Shown: positions 7,543 through 10,234 of the stretch, in pieces
Layout: each line of letters opens with the position of its first letter
How positions within the stretch are numbered: position 1 is the stretch's first letter
Source of the DNA: an uncultured Ruminococcus sp.
GTDB taxonomy: Bacteria; Bacillota; Clostridia; Oscillospirales; Acutalibacteraceae
Reading direction: 5' to 3'
Assembly (NCBI GenBank): GCA_902772755.1
Contig: CACYCD010000165.1
Span: 1-10,234, forward strand
DNA: 10,234 nt
The notes under the pieces: generated by a model
The model's database searches: none
What the model saw: only the letters and a program-made list of their open reading frames with translations
What the model was told of the DNA's origin: nothing
Made by a program: the position numbers and the translations under genes

Positions 7543-10044
7543 ATGGCTGATGAAAACAAGGATATTGCGATGCCACAGGCAAAAACCGTGATTGTCGATA
7601 TCGACAGAGAGATGCGAAAGTCATTTTTGGACTATTCAATGTCAGTTATCGTATCCCGAGCTTTGCCCGATGTGCGTGACGGACTCAAACCTGTTCACAG
7701 AAGGATACTCTACACAATGCACGAAAAAGGTCTGTTTCCCAACAAGCCCTATCACAAGTGTGCGGATACCGTAGGTGCCGTGCTGGGATCCTATCACCCC
7801 CACGGTGACGCCTCCGTCTATGATGCACTGGTGCGACTGGCTCAGACCTTTTCAATGAGATATATGCTGGTTGACGGTCACGGAAACTTCGGTTCTGTTG
7901 ACGGCGACCCGCCTGCCGCCTACCGATATACAGAAGCAAGAATGAGCAAGATATCTACCGAAATGCTCACCGAGATCGACAAGGAAACGGTAGATTTTCA
8001 GCCCAACTACGATGACCGACTGGAAGAGCCGAAGGTTCTACCTGCACGTTTTCCTAATCTGCTTGTCAACGGTTCATCGGGCATAGCCGTAGGTATGGCA
8101 ACAAACATACCGCCACACAATCTCAGCGAGGTTGTAGATGCTATGTGTCTGCTGATAGACAACCCCGAGGCAGAGACAGCCGAGCTTATGGAGTGTATGC
8201 CGGGTCCCGACTTCCCCACCGGCGGAATCATTATGGGAAGAAGCGGTATTCGTGCCGCCTACGCAACAGGCAGAGGAAAAATCGTCCTCCGTGCCAAAAC
8301 AGAGATAGAGGAACGCAAAAACGGCAGATTCAAGATAATCGTATCCGAGCTTCCCTATCAGGTCAACAAGGCAAGACTTATTGAAACTATCGCCGATATG
8401 GTCAAGGATAAACGTCTTGACGGTATTTCAAATATAGAGGACCATTCCGACAGAAACGGAATGCACATAGAAATTGACATTAAAAAGGAAGCCTCTCCGC
8501 AGGTGGTCCTTAATCAGCTTTTCAAAAATACCCAGCTGCAGATCACCTTCGGTGCTATCAACCTGGCTATAGTTGACGGTGAACCAAAGATACTCACACT
8601 CAAGGATATGCTGGCTCACTACATCGATTTTCAGGTTGAAATAGTGGTGAGAAGAACCGAGTTTGAGCTGAAAAAAGCCAAGGAAAGATGTCACATCTTA
8701 GAGGGCTTGAAAATAGCCCAGGATAATATAGATGAGGTCATAAAGACTATCAGGGAGAGCCGTGATGTTTCCACAGCCAAGGAGAGGTTATGTGAAAAGT
8801 TCGGTCTTGACGAGATACAGGCACAGGCTATCGTGCAGATGCGTCTGGGACAGCTCTCAAACCTTGAAAGAGAAAAAATAGAGAACGAGCTGAATGAGCT
8901 TTACAAAAGAATAGGTGAGCTGACCGAGATAATCGCAGACAAGGAAAAACAGCTTACAATAGTAAAGGATGAAGCGATCGAGATCAGAAACAAATACGCA
9001 GACCCACGCCGAACCGAGATCTGCACCGTGTCGGGCGAGGTCGATATAGAGGATCTTATCCCGAATGAGGAGTGCGTGCTGACACTGACACAGTTTGGCT
9101 ATGTCAAGCGTATACCTGCCGATACCTACAAGATACAGAACCGTGGCGGCAGAGGCGTTACGGGTATGTCACGCCGTGAAGAAGATGTGCCAAAGGAGAT
9201 GTTTGTCATCAATTCCCACAGCTATGTACTTTTCTTCACCGACAAGGGCAGAGTTTACCGCATAAAATGCTACGAGATCCCCGAGGGCTCACGTCAGAGC
9301 AAGGGTATGAATATAGCAAACATCATACCGATAGAGCAGGACGAAAAAGTTTCTTCTATGATAAAGGTTGACAATATAGAAGAGGACAAGCATCTCATTA
9401 TGGTGACAAGACAGGGCATCATCAAGAGGATAGAGCTTTCAGCATACAAGAATGTCCGTAAGATCGGATTGAAAGCACTTGAACTCAACGAGGGTGATGA
9501 GCTTGTCTGGGTGAGAATGACCAACGGCAGCGACAATATCCTTGTAGCCACCAAAAAAGGTATGGCTATCCGCTTCAACGAGAATGATGTCCGCTCAATG
9601 GGCAGAATGGCAAGGGGAGTCAAGGTGATGAAGCTTGCCGAAAATGACGAGATCGTCGGTATGAGCATTGCCAATGACGGAGATAATATACTCACCGTTT
9701 CCGAAACAGGCTTCGGCAGGATATCCACTGCCACAGATTACCGTCTACAGTCCCGTGCAGGTAAGGGTATCCGCAATTATATGACACAAAAATACGGTGA
9801 TGTCGCCACCGTACAGACCGTAAACACCGATGATGACCTGATAGTTATTTCCGACAGCGGAATAGTAATAAGGATATATGCCGCCGATATCAGAATAAGC
9901 AGCCGTATCAGCAAGGGTGTTATAGTGATGAAGCTCACCGAGGGAAGCAAGGTCGTAACAGTAGCCACAGCCCCCCACGACGCAGAAAAAACCCAAGAAA
10001 TAACCCCCGACCCCACCGAAGAATCGGAAGAATCGGGAGAATAA
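7543..10044 (+). CDS. gyrA: DNA gyrase subunit A
   Basis: GyrA carries the DNA cleavage-religation domain and the DNA-wrapping C-terminal domain. The 833-residue protein has the catalytic tyrosine at 129 within AAYRYTEAR (125-133), the winged-helix/QRDR segment [10 protein letters not shown] (85-94) and a C-terminal beta-pinwheel (about 495-810). The gyrase-defining GyrA box is present as QNRGGRG (532-538), which separates it from ParC. Ala90 and Ser91 occupy the positions of E. coli Ser83 and Ala84, and Tyr127 replaces the usual Met two residues before the catalytic Tyr. The end is an acidic tail ([13 protein letters not shown]). AAGGAGGG at 7529-7536, 7 bases before ATG 7543 and overlapping the gyrB stop, is the strongest ribosome binding site in the window. 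Confidence 0.97.
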   Translation: MADENKDIAMPQAKTVIVDIDREMRKSFLDYSMSVIVSRALPDVRDGLKPVHRRILYTMHEKGLFPNKPYHKCADTVGAVLGSYHPHGDASVYDALVRLAQTFSMRYMLVDGHGNFGSVDGDPPAAYRYTEARMSKISTEMLTEIDKETVDFQPNYDDRLEEPKVLPARFPNLLVNGSSGIAVGMATNIPPHNLSEVVDAMCLLIDNPEAETAELMECMPGPDFPTGGIIMGRSGIRAAYATGRGKIVLRAKTEIEERKNGRFKIIVSELPYQVNKARLIETIADMVKDKRLDGISNIEDHSDRNGMHIEIDIKKEASPQVVLNQLFKNTQLQITFGAINLAIVDGEPKILTLKDMLAHYIDFQVEIVVRRTEFELKKAKERCHILEGLKIAQDNIDEVIKTIRESRDVSTAKERLCEKFGLDEIQAQAIVQMRLGQLSNLEREKIENELNELYKRIGELTEIIADKEKQLTIVKDEAIEIRNKYADPRRTEICTVSGEVDIEDLIPNEECVLTLTQFGYVKRIPADTYKIQNRGGRGVTGMSRREEDVPKEMFVINSHSYVLFFTDKGRVYRIKCYEIPEGSRQSKGMNIANIIPIEQDEKVSSMIKVDNIEEDKHLIMVTRQGIIKRIELSAYKNVRKIGLKALELNEGDELVWVRMTNGSDNILVATKKGMAIRFNENDVRSMGRMARGVKVMKLAENDEIVGMSIANDGDNILTVSETGFGRISTATDYRLQSRAGKGIRNYMTQKYGDVATVQTVNTDDDLIVISDSGIVIRIYAADIRISSRISKGVIVMKLTEGSKVVTVATAPHDAEKTQEITPDPTEESEESGE

Positions 10045-10045
10045 T

Positions 10046-10234
10046 ATGGAAAATAGTTTGAATCAAGCACCAAAACGACTGGACTTTGTTGATGTATGCA
10101 AGGCATTTGGAATAATCGTAGTGGTAGTAGGTCATTTATACACTATTCCAAGTGCTTTGTATACAGCACTGATTTCTTTCAGTATGCCCGTATTTTTTGT
10201 AATTTCAGGTTTTGTATATAATAAAGAAAAAAAC
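10046..10234 (+). CDS. Membrane acyltransferase, acyltransferase-3 family (N-terminal part, cut by window edge)
   Basis: The first 63 residues begin MENSLNQAPKRLDFVDVCKAFGI and show the typical opening of the acyltransferase-3 (OafA/YrhL/WecH-like) integral membrane family: R-x-D-F-x-D-x-x-K-A at 11-20, a first TM ending in the family His (H30), and SMPVFFVISGFVY (46-58), close to the usual MPLFFFISGF. These enzymes O-acylate surface sugars, lipids or peptidoglycan. The ATG is 1 bp after the gyrA stop, with GGGAGA (10035-10040) inside the gyrA end as ribosome binding site, so it may be cotranscribed. GC of the visible part is about 33% by hand count (62 of 189), lower than gyrA stretches sampled at 43-58%, hinting at a different origin. 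Substrate cannot be told. Confidence 0.88.
   Translation, partial: MENSLNQAPKRLDFVDVCKAFGIIVVVVGHLYTIPSALYTALISFSMPVFFVISGFVYNKEKN

Noticed and set aside
9294..9734. 146-residue minus-strand open frame inside gyrA
   Set aside because: Serine/leucine/isoleucine-rich, low-information product antisense to the conserved GyrA C-terminal pinwheel; a shadow frame.

Overview
This window is the replication-origin core of a low-to-moderate GC Gram-positive chromosome. The order rpmH (divergent) - dnaA - oriC - dnaN - yaaA - recF - remB - two small membrane genes - gyrB - gyrA is the classical Firmicutes origin arrangement. Protein details (DUF370/RemB between recF and gyrB, a short DnaA, GyrB with the PLWGKMLN form of its TOPRIM region) point to class Clostridia, probably Oscillospiraceae/Ruminococcus-like. 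That placement is inference from gene order and family resemblance, not from a search.

Layout. Positions 1-67 (minus) hold the N-terminus of ribosomal protein L34. Positions 68-303 hold two divergent sigma-A-type promoters, one for rpmH and one for dnaA, both with 17-bp spacers. dnaA occupies 304-1620. The 289-bp dnaA-dnaN gap (1621-1909) is the origin: about seven DnaA-box-like 9-mers, then a GC-rich spacer, then DnaA-trio-like triplets and an AT-rich unwinding stretch, closely resembling the B. subtilis unwinding module. From dnaN on, every gene is on the + strand and packed tightly: dnaN/yaaA and yaaA/recF overlap by 4 bp, recF/remB by 20 bp, remB/zinc-ribbon gene by 14 bp, and the remaining gaps are 1-22 bp. 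No terminator is visible from dnaN to the right edge. The last gene is the start of a membrane acyltransferase that begins 1 bp after the gyrA stop and has clearly lower GC.

How the genes work together. DnaA melts the origin. DnaN is the sliding clamp for the replisome. RecF acts at gaps and stalled forks. Gyrase (GyrA2GyrB2) removes the positive supercoils made by the fork. YaaA and RemB are standard passengers of this operon (ribosome-biogenesis-linked S4 protein; DNA-binding regulator). The unfamiliar part is a tandem pair of paralogous zinc-ribbon/two-TM membrane proteins between remB and gyrB.

Main points worth following up: (1) the DnaA recognition helix reads R-H-Y-S-T-I where nearly all bacteria have R-D-H-T-T-V, and the local boxes lean to TTTTC(A/C)ACA instead of TTATCCACA; (2) the zinc-ribbon membrane pair inside the replication operon; (3) a clear box/GC-cluster/DnaA-trio unwinding module; (4) non-standard residues at drug-contact positions of GyrA and GyrB. 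Most of the rest is ordinary housekeeping DNA, and I see no mobile element, CRISPR array or defence system.
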